Source: Agroathelia rolfsii
Taxonomy: Eukaryota; Basidiomycota; Agaricomycetes; Amylocorticiales; Amylocorticiaceae
NCBI GenBank assembly: GCA_018343915.1
Contig: JABRWF010000001.1
Location: forward strand, 2,790,001 to 2,854,000
Direction: 5' to 3'
Length of the DNA stretch: 64,000 bases
The position numbers and the translations under genes were made by a program. Positions 23,199 through 35,962 of the stretch are shown here, piece after piece. Position 1 is the first letter of the stretch. Every line of letters starts with the position of its first letter. Below the pieces are notes generated by a model. The model was not told where the DNA came from, did no database searches, and saw nothing but the letters and a program-made list of their open reading frames with translations.

Positions 23199-24525
23199 AT
23201 GTCTGCTACTGAAATTATCACTGGAACTTCCCCTAACGCTTCAGTTGAAGAGAAGCAGGAGACTCACGGCTCTCTGAATGTAGAGGCGCAGGAGCCGTAC
23301 CGCTATGCACATCTTCTCCCGACTTTCACACACTCTTCATATCCGCCCCTGACCCCTTTTGAACATGTTGACCCGGGTCATAGAGCGCTATCTCATCCAG
23401 ATCCGACGGCATTTCTCGCTTCGGCTACGAGTGTCGCTGATATCACCCCCACGCTCGGTACGGAGGTGCGAGGTGTCAATCTTGCACGCCTGAGCTCGGA
23501 TGAACGCGACGAGCTGGCGCTCTTAGTCGCTAGAAGAGGTCTTGCGGTTTTCAGGGGTATGTATACGTCGCATTCCCAGCCCATTTAAGTAGGGCGTTAA
23601 GCATTTGCAATCTCTCAATAGGCCAGTCCGATTTCATCAATCAGGACCCGGAGGGATACAAGGAATGGGGCAGCTATTTTGGAAGGTGTGTCAGATCCAT
23701 TGATAGCCTCTGTGGAACAAGTCAATTCATCATGGCATCTCAGGCTTCATATTCACCCAACCTCCGGACATCCCACTGGTCTTCCGGAGATTCATCTTGT
23801 ATACCGGTGAGTCGTGTGTCTGGACGATAGTCGCTATTGGCTCATTGCGTGCATCCAGAGACGCCAATTCCACGTTTAACTTTGAGCGATCAGAGTCGAC
23901 GACATCGACTGTCTGGCACTCTGACGTCTCTTACGAACTCCAGCCTCCGGGGTTGACAACGTTTTTCCTATTGGCACAACCCAAGACGGGAGGGGACACG
24001 CTCTTTACGAACCAATCCACGACACTCTCTAAGCTGTCACCTTCTTTCGTTGCCTTCCTGCGCACACTAAGTGCAGTACACAGCGGGGTTGAACAGGCAG
24101 AGTATAGCCGCAGAGGGAATCGGGGAGGCATTGTGCGTCGTGAGCCTGTAGAGAACGTACATCCCATCGTACGCAGGCACCCGGTTACTGGTGCAGAAGC
24201 TCTATATGTGAACAGGCAGTTCACGCGGAGAATCGTCGGGCTAAAGAAAGAGGAATCCGACACCATCCTCGAATTTTTGTACAGTCACATCGAGCGTGCT
24301 GGAGATTGTCAAGCCCGTGTGAGGTGGGAGCCAGGTACAGTTGTCTTATGGGATAATCGGATTACAGCGCATGTAAGTCCCCAGTGATCAAGGCCGATAT
24401 AATCTCATACGCTGATCAATGGCCATTTTCAGTCTGCGATCATAGACTTTCAAATTGGCGAGTCAAAAGAACGAAGGCACGGCGCCAGAATCACCCCTCA
24501 GGCTGAGCGGCCTATTTCAGCCTAG
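23199..24525 (+). CDS. TauD/TfdA-family Fe(II)/2-oxoglutarate dioxygenase
   Basis: Non-haem iron dioxygenase of the TauD/Jlp1 type. Such enzymes oxidise taurine and other sulfonates to release sulfite, or act on carnitine-like or herbicide-like substrates. ATG 23199 gives MSATEIITGTSPNASVEEK. Domain starts near ADITPTLGTEVRGVNLARLS and continues AVFRGQSDF, HPTSGHPTGLPEIH, then TVWHSDVSYE with the iron-binding H-x-D, GGDTLFTNQ, VNRQFTRRIVGL and WEPGTVVLWDNRITAHSAI with the distal His. The 2-oxoglutarate-binding Arg lies in HGARITPQAERP close to the C terminus. Five exons; stop TAG 24523-24525. The following OPT transporter on the same strand suggests nutrient (sulfur or nitrogen) scavenging. 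The actual substrate is unknown. Confidence 0.92.
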
Positions 24526-25390
24526 CAGGTTTATGTTTCCGAGTTGCTCGCTTTGTTAGTCCTTCTCGTATCAGTATCAGTCCACTTTGCTTGTCACAGA
24601 AGTCCGAGTTCAAATGTTTGTTGTCTAATGCATGAGTGAGTCAGTGCGGGATAGCCTGACTATGCCCGGAAGCAAAGACTAAGTTCCTGATCGGATCTGT
24701 TTGTTTCCGAAGCTCCGGGCGGCGGATCCGAGACATCCGAGCTCTCTTTTGTCTTGCATTTCATCATGAGACATCCATGTGCCTAATAGCGCCTTCTCAG
24801 GCTATCGCTCCCAATTGTTGTCCATTTCAAGCAAACCCAAATCCTGCCAGTGCTTTTGTGCTTGGGTGGCGCTCTCAGCCTGCTGGAGGAGCTTATTGGC
24901 TACAATGCAGTTCGTGGTTTAGCAGCGCCTGGCAGTTATTTGCCCTCAGGCTCCAAGCTTCAAGTTGTGGTCTTCACTTGTTTTATGATATCACAAATCA
25001 CCGCATCTGGAACCACAGAGCAAAACGTGGTAGTTGTGTGCTTCTGACCATGCTGATGAAATCGCTTCGTCCCGACTTCTTGACGTCTCTGACAATACGC
25101 CATTTCCCGCACTGAGCCCGCTATTGTTGTGCACCACTTCGATTTCTTGAGCGATCACGCCCTGCAATGGATCCCGGACAGCCTAATGTTGGTCTTATTG
25201 GAATATCCGAGGCTGTCATGGCATCAAAACCATAAGTGTCCCAGACAATAAGCATCCCAATAGTTTAAAGGTCATTGCTGTCTCAACGAGCCAGAAATCC
25301 AACCTCCCCCGCCCTCTCCCGCCCCTCTCCTCTATTCTAGGCCGTCGTAAATTTTTATTTCCTCATCGACGTGCTACATAGATATCCAGG
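24526..25390. other. Intergenic upstream of the OPT gene, 865 bp
   Basis: Long 5' region of the transporter gene. An open frame at 24777-25115 has no recognisable features. Pyrimidine-rich (CCCGCCCTCTCC-like) leader just before the ATG. Likely regulatory sequence. Confidence 0.5.
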
Positions 25391-28164
25391 ATGGAAGCTC
25401 CCACTGTTGAGTATGGTAACAGCGCTAGCGCTTCGAACCTCTTCTCCATCCCCCAGTTCCTCCACCGTCGCAATCCCGATGTGCCCACTGATGTCGAGGA
25501 CAACCATTTCGATCCTTTGGAGCATCTAAATGATCCCAATTTTGACATCAAAGCGGCTATGGCAGGGAACCCTATGCCCAGCCGCGAGAGTATCGAACTT
25601 GGTGACAAGCAAAAGCGCTTTTCTGAGGACTATTCCCCTACCGCCTCCATGTACGATAAGACGGATGCAGAGAACTCATCTACGAGATATTCCACTGCTG
25701 ATAGTCGCTCGGATGCTCCCTTTTCCGATGGCGTTGCTTTTGATGAGTCAGTTACTCCAATGTCCAATCTCAGGCTTCATCACTCATGTTATGATTACAG
25801 CGAATCACCTTATCCCGAAGTTCGTGCCGCTGTGTCGAGTGTCGATGATCCTTCTATGCCTGTCAACACGTTCAGGATGTGGTTCTTGGGCATTCTGTAC
25901 AGTATCGTCATCTCTGGCTTGAATCAGTTCTTTTCGATGCGCTGTAGGTTTGATCTCATCTTGGCTCCTATTTGACTCTTTTCTAATCCATTTATTTCAG
26001 ACCCGTCGGTCATCATCACCGGTATCGTCTGCCAGCTTACGGCTTTGCCTCTCGGAAGAGCTTTGGAGAAGATTTTGCCTACTACGCGCTTCCGCACGTT
26101 TGGCTACACTTGGTCGCTCAACCCCGGCCCATTCACGATCAAGGAGCATGTTTGCATTACAGTCATGGCTAATGTTGTGTACTCTGGAGCTTATGCCACC
26201 GATATCATCGCTACCCAGAAGGCCTTCTACGACCAGCAGGTCTCTTTCGCTTATCAGATCTTGCTTGTCCTCGGGACGCAAATGATCGGTTTTTCCTTCT
26301 CCGGATTTCTGCGCCAATACATTGTCTGGCCTGCTAGCATGATCTGGCCTGGTGCGCTCGTCAGCTCAGCATTATTCAACACACTGCACAAGAACTACGG
26401 CCGCCGCGAGCGCAGCCACATCTCCCGCGAGCGCTTCTTCCTTATCGCCATGGCCTGTAGCTTCTTCTGGTACTTCATCCCTGGCTATCTCTTCACGGCC
26501 TTGAGCGTGTTCAACTGGGCGTGCTGGATTGCGCCCAACAACATCGTCGTTAATACGCTATTCGGAACGAACACTGGGCTTGGAATGGGCATTCTTACAT
26601 TCGACTGGTCGATGATCGCTTACGTCGGTAGTCCCCTCGTCACGCCCTGGTGGTCCGAGGCCAACACTGGCGTTGCCATGGTTTTCTTCTTCTGGATTCT
26701 TGCGCCTATCCTTTACTGTAAGTTTTCCGTCTAGTATCGTATCAATAACATGATTCGCTAATATAGATCTCACAGTCACCAACACTTGGAATTTCGCATA
26801 CCTGCCCGCTTCTACATACGAAGCCTTCGATAACACCGGGGCTGTGTATGATCCTACTCAGATCGTCACCAATGGTGTCTTCGATGTCGAGAAATACCGA
26901 GCCTACTCCCCTGTATTTGTATCGACTACGCTGGCTATTGCTTATGGATTAGCCTTTGCCTCCTTCTCCGCCGTTGTTGTGCACACATTCTGTGAGTTGT
27001 CTTTCCTGTCCAGCCCCACGCGAAACTGACAATGTCGACATAGTGTGGTTCCGTCATGACATTGCCCGTCGCTTCAACTCCTCTCTAAGGGATGAACGTG
27101 ATATTCACTCGCGTCTCATGCTTTCCTACCCTGAGGTTCCTCGTTGGTGGTACGCCATCCTCGGCCTTGGCGCCTTCATCATGCTTGTTATCGCCATCGA
27201 GATCTTCCCTACCGGCATGCCTGTGTGGGCGGCTATCTTGGCAATCATCACTGCCTTCGTCCTTTCTCTTCCCCTGGGTATGCTCCAAGCCATCACGAAC
27301 CAGACCATAGCACTCGAAGTCATGCATGAGATGGTTGCTGGATATATCATGCCTGGTCACCCCATCGCCAACATGATCTATAAGGCCGTTGCATATATTG
27401 GTGCCAGCCAGGCGGTGAGCTTCAGCGGAGATCTCAAGCTCGGTCACTACATGAAGATTCCCCCTCGCACGATGTTTGCTTGCCAATGCGTTGCTGCCGT
27501 CGTCAGCTGCTTTGTAGTGACTGGCGTGCAGGACTGGATGTTCGCTAACATCCCCGATTTCTGCACTGATACTCAGGTCGATGGATTTATCTGCCCTTCT
27601 ACCAACACCTTTGCGACTGCGTCGCTTATTTGGGGTGGTGTCGGGCCTCGTCGTCTCTTTACTCCAGGCTCCATGTAAGTTTACCCCACTTCGCTTTATC
27701 AAGTCCATAACTAACGCCATCGCAGGTACTCTCCTCTCCTCTGGTTTTTCCTCATCGGTGCTTTGCTCCCCATCCCCTTCTACTTCCTCGCGAGGCGCTA
27801 TCCTCTTTCCTTCTTCCGCTACGTCAACATCCCTGTCTTCTTCGCCGGTGTTGGTGCCCTACCACCTGCCAGCGTCATCAACTACTCTTCGTGGCTCATC
27901 GTCGGCTTCATCTTCAACTGGTTCATGCGCCGCTTCCACTTCCGCTGGTGGATGCGCTACAACTACATTCTCAGTGCCGCCCTGGACTCGGGTCTGGCTA
28001 TCAGCATGATTGTCATCTTCTTCGCGCTCCAAATGCCAAAGGGCGGTGTCAACGTCAATTGGTGGGGTAACAACTTCTGGATGACGACCGCGGATGCCAA
28101 TGGTATTCCATTGAAGTCTCTCTCGGCAAGCCAGCCTACGTTTGGGCCCTCGACTTGGTCTTGA
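25391..28164 (+). CDS. OPT-family oligopeptide transporter
   Basis: Proton-coupled plasma-membrane transporter of small peptides, possibly glutathione, of the OPT/Isp4 peptide clade. From ATG 25391 an acidic cytoplasmic N terminus of about 140 residues is followed by many hydrophobic helices. OPT signatures are present: SLNPGPFTIKEH (NPG motif) near 26120 and KIPPRTMFACQCVA (KIPPR motif) near 27460. Other typical blocks are GTNTGLGMG, SPLVTPWWSEANTG and the C-terminal RYNYILSAALDSGLAI. Five exons, four introns with standard donors (25945-26000, 26720-26766, 26991-27043, 27675-27725). Ends WSxxxxxGPSTWS-like tail with TGA at 28162-28164. Codon use and GC content are higher than in the flanking intergenic DNA, as expected for a strongly expressed gene. 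Confidence 0.95.
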
Positions 28165-28770
28165 GGAACCATATAGATTACGGGGCATTCTCAATTCATC
28201 GCCTGTCCTCTTAACATCTGTCTTTTATATTTGTAGTCTTAGCATCATGATCTTAAACCGCACACCTTTCTTCCTGCTCTATGTATCATAGCCAGTCTCT
28301 AAACATCTTTTGGATACCACTTCCCCTTTTCTTCTCCGTTCTTTTGGTTATAGCTTATGAGGCACTTGTGCTTCTTTTTGAACTTTCGCGGTCTTTTTTT
28401 GTCTGTCCTTTTTGCGGTTGTAGTAAAATGGTGTAGTTTATATCATTGCCACCCCACTTCTTCACGAAAACCATACTACGGATGTCATCACACTTTTGTT
28501 TCATGCCAATGAAATATCATGATAATTGAAGCTGGCCTCGCGTCGATGTGTGAAGCTAGTATACGAACAAGAACAATACAATCAGCTGTATTGTCTTGCG
28601 TCTCATAATTGTGGGTGGTGTTAAGATCCGAACCATATGAGTATATGTTTACATCTCATTGATCGTCTTTTATGGATGAACGTGTTGGCATAATAAAGAA
28701 AAGACTAATGTGGAAGAACAAAGAGGAAAACAATAGTAGAACATATCATACATTGTTCGCAGGTAATGTA
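28165..28770. other. Convergent 3' intergenic region, 606 bp
   Basis: 3' flanks of the OPT gene (+) and PRP17 (-). T-rich, with no supported open frame or repeat. Confidence 0.5.
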
Positions 28771-30792
28771 TCAATCCCATAACTTGATCAAACCGTCCCA
28801 TGATGCCGTGATAACTTTGGACTATCAACTACAGCATTAGAACAATGATCAACCTCAGAAATACTATAAATACTCACAGTCTCATGCGGAAGCCACTCAT
28901 GCGCGATAACAACCTTGGAATGCGCACGCAGCCTACTCTTAATCCGGCCCGTCTTCCAATCCCAGAAGACGACGTTGCCTTCACCATCACCACTGCTGAT
29001 CCACTTGCCGTCCGGTGAGAAGCCAACTTGGCAGGCAAAGCCAGCCACGCTGTGACCAGCGAAACGCTTCTTGCGATTTTGTCGGAAGTTGTCGGTACTG
29101 TACACGAGGATTTGGTTGTCCATAGATTGGGCGGCAAAATATTTTTCTGTAAAAACTTTAGAATTGTAGCACTTTTTGGAGGATCGAGTTTTGAGACTTA
29201 CTGGACGGATGCAGCGTCACTGCCGGCATAGAGTGCATGTGTGGCTCGGCGATATATTTGATAACAACAGGAATGTCGTAATCCCAGGCGCGAATAGTCT
29301 TGTCATCTGAAGTTGTGACAAAGCGACGGTTCTCGTCCACGAAGGTGATGGTATTGACAGGGCCAAGATGTTGATCATACTCTTGTGTAATTTCTCCCGA
29401 GTTCATGTCATACTGAACGAAACGTAAGATACTGATTTCGTATAAAGGCAAATCAGGCTTACTTGGATGATTTTCTTATCCGACATTCCAGCCAAGAAGA
29501 CATTTTGTTGATCGGGATGGAACCGTACGACATATGGCGTCTTACCGTTGCTAAAGCGTTTCAGGCACTGTCCGGTTTCTGTATCCCATAGCTTCATCTG
29601 CCGATCGTATGCGCAAGACAAGAACTGCCGCCCATCATTGGAGAAGGTCACGTCCTTGACTGCCTTGCCATGACCATGGAATGTACGAAGGCAGTTTCCA
29701 TGGGTATAAACGTCCCATAGCTATTGAGCACAGTCAGCAGCTTTCATAATGGAATGTTCGAATTAAAGACCTGGCGAACCTTAATCTTTGTGTCCATGGA
29801 ACCACTGAGCAAGAGATGACCGCTCTCCGGGAATGTACGGATGACAGATACACCTTGCGTATGACCAGTCCAAGTATGGACACAGACCTTGGGAATGAAA
29901 CACTCCTGTGAGCCAGTCTCGTTGGCTAAAGTCGAAGCCTCCGCGATAGGTGGGTGCATGTAAGTGCGCCCTTGGTAGTCTGTCATAGACTTGCCATGGA
30001 ACACAGATGTCTCGTGACCAATGCCACCTTTTTTCGCGGCTGACTTTTTTGTCTTTTTGGGAGCCTCCGTCTCGGATTCTACTTCTTCAGATTCCTCGTC
30101 CTCCCGTAGCTCCTCCTCTGTTGGCTGATAAACCTTGGGTTCATCGCCTTCCCACTTGGCCCACGGTCCCACGTAAGCGCCCTCGCCATCAACCACATCC
30201 AAGTCTCCCTTCTGCTTTCGCTTTCTTTTGAGCTCCTTCCTCTGCGTTCTACTCGACCGTAGCATATCAAGTGTAGTAAAGCCATTAGCTTCAGCCTGGT
30301 CTAGCGCGCCCACGAACGCGGGTGCGTTAGGATCCATGGAAGGATTTGCAGAGTAACCAAGTATCGAATGTGTGAGATGTTGAGCGCGGAATGCATGTTC
30401 CGACATGGACTGTTCTTCAACATGTCCTGCGAGAGCATTCTGGTTTAAGAACCGATTGCGGTCTGCAAATGGGTTTTCCGGGCCTTGCAGCGGCAGCATC
30501 ATGTCTGCATAGGGTATATTGACATTCATCTGCGTATCTGTGGGTCTGGTGACCAGGGAAGTTTGATTCAAGGGATCCTGGAATGATCTACATGAGAGGC
30601 CTGTTGGCGCGCCAAACCAGATATCGAACTTACTTCTGCAAGAACATGAGGGGCAGAGGAGGGCACGACAGATGTAGCAGACGACTCCTCGACGCGTGGC
30701 TTCTTGACTGAGGATATAGCGGAAATCCCAAAGACGTCCTGGGTGGTATCACCCGCATCCTCATCGGACGAATAGCCTTGGACGAGAGACAT
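28771..30792 (-). CDS. PRP17: Pre-mRNA splicing factor Prp17/CDC40 (WD40)
   Basis: Spliceosomal WD40 protein acting at the second catalytic step of splicing. Start taken at ATG 30792 ([20 protein letters not shown]), since orthologues begin with a similar short Ser/Asp segment; an upstream in-frame ATG at 30900 would add 36 residues. The N-terminal half contains [63 protein letters not shown] and [20 protein letters not shown], all hallmarks of Prp17. Seven WD repeats follow, starting [13 protein letters not shown], with [47 protein letters not shown] and [17 protein letters not shown]. The protein ends [11 protein letters not shown]. About seven exons. It is divergent from the Myb/zinc-finger gene. 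Confidence 0.95.
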
Positions 30793-31081
30793 GACTTGTG
30801 TGGCTTGCTTGAGAGCAGGTGCGTGATGGCGTGACAGGGTGTTACCGTGACGTGTTTGTGGCGCCTGCAAGTGCGATGCTATGGAACCGTGACGGGACAC
30901 ATCTCTTTACCAGGAACGCCGCTGACTGATCTCCAGACTTTCTTTGCCACTTACGTTCGTACCTAGTCTACGACGCAGAAACGACGTCAGCTGTCTAGAC
31001 GCATAGCTCTGCCGAATACGTCTTTTGTATACCACACACTCTCGTCGGAACCGCTGCGATTTATCACCGGCAACATCTTAG

Positions 31082-33439
31082 ATGTCGCCATGGACGAAAG
31101 AGGAAGACGAGATCCTCATCCGCCAAGTTAAAGAAATCGGAGAGAACGATAGGTGGAAGGATGTGGCTTCTGCCCTTCCCGGAAGGACAAACAAGGCTTG
31201 TCGAAAGGTTCTTTTTTTCTCTACCCAGGTGGCGTTCGGCTGTAGCGGCACAGTTTAGACCAGTGTCTCTTTTACTTGATCAGCAGTATTCTCAACAGGG
31301 CACCCAATACTATGCATACCACCATCCATTTAAACGTGTTGCAGGAGAATCCTGGTCCTGATTAGTCCTGCAAACCACAGGCCTTAATGAAGTGTGGCGC
31401 TTGCACTTGGCCTCCTCTCTTTGGTGGCGTCTACCAAGCTTCGTCATTTCATGTCTAGGTTCACCGTGCCCCTATGTTTTAACATGGAAATTGCTGCTAC
31501 GACCGATCGCCACATCCATATGTTATGAATTTACTGACTATTTTTTAAAGCGATGGTTACATTCATTATCTCCAAATATCAAGAAATCCATTTGGACCCT
31601 GGAAGAAGATGCGCAACTCATCGAGTTGTATAACACGCACCCTAACAAGTGGTCAATGATAGCACGTCAAATACCAGGACGGACGGACGACGCTTGCTCC
31701 AAGCGATATCGCGAATTTCTGGATCCTAATTTGAAAAAAGATCCGTGGACTCTTGAGGAAGACACACGGCTACTGGAAGAGTATCAGCGGCTGGGAGGGT
31801 CATGGATCTCAATAGGGGCTCAGCTTAATCGGGGAAGTCTTGCTTGCAGGAATAGGTATACTTTACAGTTTTTTCTTTTCTTTTTGAAGAATACTTTCCG
31901 ACTGACTTGGTTCAGATGGCGATTTCTGCAACGCAATCGTGATCCGGCTATGCATATTCAGAACGAAGATAGACAATCGGATTACATGTGTCCGCCCGAA
32001 ATGGGCGTGGCCCAGTTGAATCCTCCAGAAGTTTTTATCACCCAGGATTTCCCTCTGGAACATGAAGATATATCAAATCTTTATATCTCACCTTCCTTCT
32101 GCGAAACTTCGGATATATACCCTCCGGGGGCTTCCTATCAAGGTCTCATACCTCATAGTATATGTTCTCCCCTTGATCATGCCCCGTTGGACCTGAATCT
32201 CGACGCTTCTGTGTTCGAGCGACCGTCTCCTGTTTCCTTCTCGTATGCAGCTTCTTCTCTCGCAGATGCTCTCTTGGACCCTCGTGAATTCATCCAACCT
32301 ACCTCAAATATCATGATTGCTTCATCGCCAGATCATTTATCACCCAAACATTGGCCCGAGACGTCTTTGCTCAGAGAATGGACTAGTCCATCTCAAACTT
32401 CCAGCGAGCTCGCTTTTGCTTTGACAGAGAAGCTGCATTGGAAAGATCAACCAATACAACATGAGTCACCCCAGCAGTCTATGACACCATCCTTGCCTGA
32501 GCCTATTCCCAACCCGCCGCTCGATTCAACCTCAACCCCTTCTTCTGAATCTTCGATCTTCCCGTATGCCGACATCGGAAGCCAAGCTGACGAATTTAAA
32601 ACATTTATGTCTCCATCCTTATCTTCCTCTACGACTTTGCATTCCCAGGCCTTGTTATCTCCTGACACCTCCCCGGGAAGCTCATCTCAGGGCATATTGC
32701 CGCGTGTACCATCAGTTGCCCATCCATCAGTCCTGTTTACCTCGTACTACAATAGTCCTCGGCATGCCCCCAAGCCTCTCGGCGCTCGTACAACGCCTGA
32801 AGAGGGCAAAGACTCAGTTCGTCTCTCGGGAACCTTACCAATGAGCGAAGAGTAAAATCCAGTTTTCTCAATGATACAAATTTAGAACCCATCTGACGGT
32901 ACCTTCACAGCGGAACGCTTAAGCCATATGCTTGTGGACATGATGACTGTTGGCCTGATGACGCGTCTATTGGCATGGCGACATTCCAGATGGCGAATCA
33001 GCTCACAGAGCATATCAGAGTGAAGCATAATAACGAAATACGAGGTGACAAGCCGTTCAGGTGTGCGCTGGAAGGTTGCGACAAGACGTGGAGGGTACGC
33101 ATTGCGGCCCTTGACATCGTCACATTACTGACGATTCTTATTCTGTCAGACAATTAATGGCTTGTTATATCATCTGCAACTGTAAGTTAACATAAACACT
33201 TCGTGCGAACACATGTTCATGGCTCTAGATCCAAATCGCACCCTGGCGTGCAAACCAAGCGTTCGGCTATGGCTGGTGTCAAAAAGACACAAATTTTCCG
33301 ATGCACGAGGCCTAATTGCAATAAGGAATATCGTCAAATGAGCGGTCTCAAATACCATTTAAATCACGTATGTTGCGTGTTATCATCTTGCTCTACGTTT
33401 TATCCATCATCTATACCTTTTCAGGGACATCCGGGCTAA
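31082..33439 (+). CDS. Myb transcription factor (three repeats) with C-terminal C2H2 zinc fingers
   Basis: Predicted DNA-binding regulator with two different DNA-binding modules. The first exon from ATG 31082 encodes SPWTKEEDEILIRQVKEIG; after a long 346-nt intron (31207-31552) the protein continues RWLHSLSP and two further repeats (SIWTLEEDAQLIELYN..., DPWTLEEDTRLLEEYQ...), giving three Myb/SANT repeats in about the first 145 residues. A Ser/Pro-rich middle of roughly 300 residues follows. A frame stop at 32853-32855 lies inside a 59-nt intron (32852-32910, GTAAAA...TTCACAG). Splicing yields SED-GTLKPYAC and three C2H2-like fingers: an atypical one, then FRCALEGCDKTWRTINGLLYH, then FRCTRPNCNKEYRQMSGLKYHLNHGH. 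The last two resemble Sfp1/JAZF1 fingers. Stop TAA 33437-33439. If the intron is retained the product ends with the Ser/Pro region. Confidence 0.8.
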
Positions 33440-33708
33440 CGACGACATCGACTAATCCAAATGAGCACATAATCTAACAAACTCTTTTTCATTTTGTTTT
33501 GTTGAACTTTTCTTGTTTCGAACAAATCTTCCGTTCTTCTAACAATAGTTGTATAATAAATATTTTTCTACTCTTACGATGTCCATTTTACACCCACTCA
33601 TGCTATACCCACTGTCCTGGCCCTTGACATAATTGCTAACTATATATATTTTGAACTACTACTGAGTATTCCAAATTATGGTTCTGTTTTTCTCCCCCTA
33701 TCTTGTCG

Positions 33709-35468
33709 TCACCACATAAATCGACCAACGCCTGGCCTCTCTTTATAGAGGAACACACCGGCGGTAGCTGCGTCTATAAGGGCGTACCATGCACCCTCAA
33801 GCAGTACAGCCCAGCTTGGAACATCGCTGACTTGGGCTCGGAGAAGAACATACGGCACGATGAAATATCGCGGTTCGAGCAGAGGGGTCGGCAGAAGAGT
33901 CGGCAACAACAGAATCGGAAGGATGAGGACTTGGAGAATGGTCTGGTCTTCGCCTAATTATTTGTGTTTTAAAAGGCAAGATGTCAGCAGATGTTCAGTT
34001 TGATTGATGCATGTTGGTACATACTGATACGGAGGAACCACGCCCATGCGGCTGCTTGATAAATAGGGATAAGAAGGTAAGGTACGATAGGATGGAACAT
34101 ATAAATGCGCCTCCAGACGTAGAAGGTGTAGTGTCGGTTGTCTGATAAGAGAAATGGGTGATGTATGCTGGAGCAGTGTCAGACATGTATAAGTCACATA
34201 TCCCAAAATATCTGCCTCACGTGAACAAATGAACTGTAACTGCCATGAAAAGGCCGATTGCAATAGTTGTCACAACTCGTCTGGAAAACAAAACAAAACA
34301 AACTCGTAACGTTGACAATAAAATTGAAGGATGTTGGCTCACTTCTTATTTCCCAACATGCGACCAAAGACACCTTGCAGAAGACCTTTCACCCCAAGAG
34401 GGCCACTGATTAAAACCGGCCATCCGAAGAGCGTCGCGGCCGCTATGAAATAATATATTTGAGGAATATGGAGTGTTGGAATATGGTTGGATTTATCCCC
34501 TACATTACGTTAGTTTATGATGTATTTAACAATGTTAAACGATTGCACTGTACCAAGAACAATTCCGCCATTCCAGACAAGGAAAACGCCAAAAGCAGCA
34601 AATACAAATGAATAGGGAATGAATGCATGAAGGAGGTCCGGAAGTACTGCTGGAAGACTGGCAATAATGCGTGGTATATCCCCTACGAAAGCGGGTTCTG
34701 TGAAAATCCAAATTACTGTGAAGAAAACACTTACGTGGACTGGCTTCAAGCGCAGGGGGGTCATACAGCTTGGGACTCGTGCGGCGGAAACGATGCTGCA
34801 TGATATGCGCAACTCCATAAGCATATAGCACCCAGATGATATTAGTTTGCCTGAATGTGCAACTAAGTACACCGAGCTACAACTTAAACTATGACCAATT
34901 GTTTTGTCCATGATAGATGGTTATACTTACGAAAGCTGCAATCCAATGCTTTCCATTTATTGCGGCAGCAATGGTCCCAAGAACAATAATTAAACTTGGA
35001 AGTTCCGTGTAATATAAGAATGCAAAGAACCACGCCACTGGGAAGGCTGAGACGACCAGCGCCTCATTGTAGATACGAGGAAAGCTCGGAGCGCGTCGAC
35101 GAGAGTGAAATGCAAGGAGAGGTGTCAATACAGAAGGCAAAGCAAGCAAAGAGAGAGCTGTAGTGAGACGAAGGAGTGGCAACGTGCATTTGAACACAAA
35201 GACCCGATGAAGGAGCAGTGACAGAATGTAGAGTCCCGGCGGAGTTGTCAACTTAGGATCGTAAGAGTAATAATCTCCTCGACAGTATGCTTGTGCCTGA
35301 GGTACATGGAATGGCTCGTCCTAGAGTAAGATATTCTGTTAACAATGAAATCATATTATCTAGAATGAGGTCGAATACCATGTATGGCTCTGCTACGATG
35401 GTGTTGAATTCCTTGAGTACCGCTATAGTAGTAGCCGCAAAGATCACGTAGTTTAAAGCAGTAGACAT
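33709..35468 (-). CDS. ALG10: Dol-P-Glc:Glc2Man9GlcNAc2-PP-Dol alpha-1,2-glucosyltransferase (Alg10/Die2)
   Basis: ER membrane enzyme adding the last glucose to the lipid-linked oligosaccharide for N-glycosylation. Opening from ATG 35468 is MSTALNYVIFAATTIAVLKE, with the family signature [34 protein letters not shown] across the first exon junction (about 35250-35385). It holds the acidic residues of the luminal loop and TTPPGLY. Multiple hydrophobic helices follow, with SCTFRQTNIIWVLYAYG near 34810-34860 and HPFLLSDNRHY-type sequence (here FLLSDNRHYTFYVWRR) around 34100-34145. The C terminus is LLEPRYFIVPYVLLR..., stop at 33709-33711. About seven exons. Confidence 0.92.
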
Positions 35469-35962
35469 CTTGAATTTTTATTTAAAAAGAACAGATGGAA
35501 TTGGATATTAGCCCAGGCCGGGAGCACCGAGTCTTGCGGCACTGTTGCTGTCGTGTAACTTCAGCGATGTAATGGCGAATGTGATCAAGTTTGCATTTCT
35601 TTTATTAGAAGTCGGCGTTGATTATGGAAGTGTGATCACGTGACCTCTCGTGACTCTGGGTCATTTTGAAGTTTGAATGTCACGGTTGGGCAGCCCTCAG
35701 AGTCAACTTTAATAGTCATCATGATATAGTTCCTGTGTCTGGAACCATGTCCTTCTTTTAACTCGAACCCGCCTTTCATTCCGTTTACTCGGAGTTCGTG
35801 ATCGTAATGTGTTCAAGTTCGGCATTTGACTTCGAGCTGAGCATGAATGAGGTCGGCGGTTGTCACAAGCTCGAGAGGCATGAGCATAACTAGCCCGTTG
35901 TCGCGTGATTTGAAGTATAATCTAACTAAGATACCAACGCCCACTCGAACCTCCGAAGCACA
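35469..35962. other. Divergent intergenic region, 494 bp
   Basis: Between the ALG10 start (-) and the acyl-peptidase start (+). It should hold both promoters. No conserved motif was picked out. Confidence 0.5.

Noticed and set aside
24777..25115. 112-codon frame upstream of the OPT gene
   Set aside because: No homology recognised, no splice or leader context, and it sits in the presumed promoter.
27085..27720. 211-codon minus-strand frame
   Set aside because: Antisense of the transmembrane part of the OPT transporter, which has clear NPG and KIPPR motifs on the plus strand.
32852..32855. Stop codon ending the Myb frame as a true gene end
   Set aside because: The TAA lies within a 59-nt intron; removing it joins to zinc-finger exons in phase. 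Intron retention remains possible.
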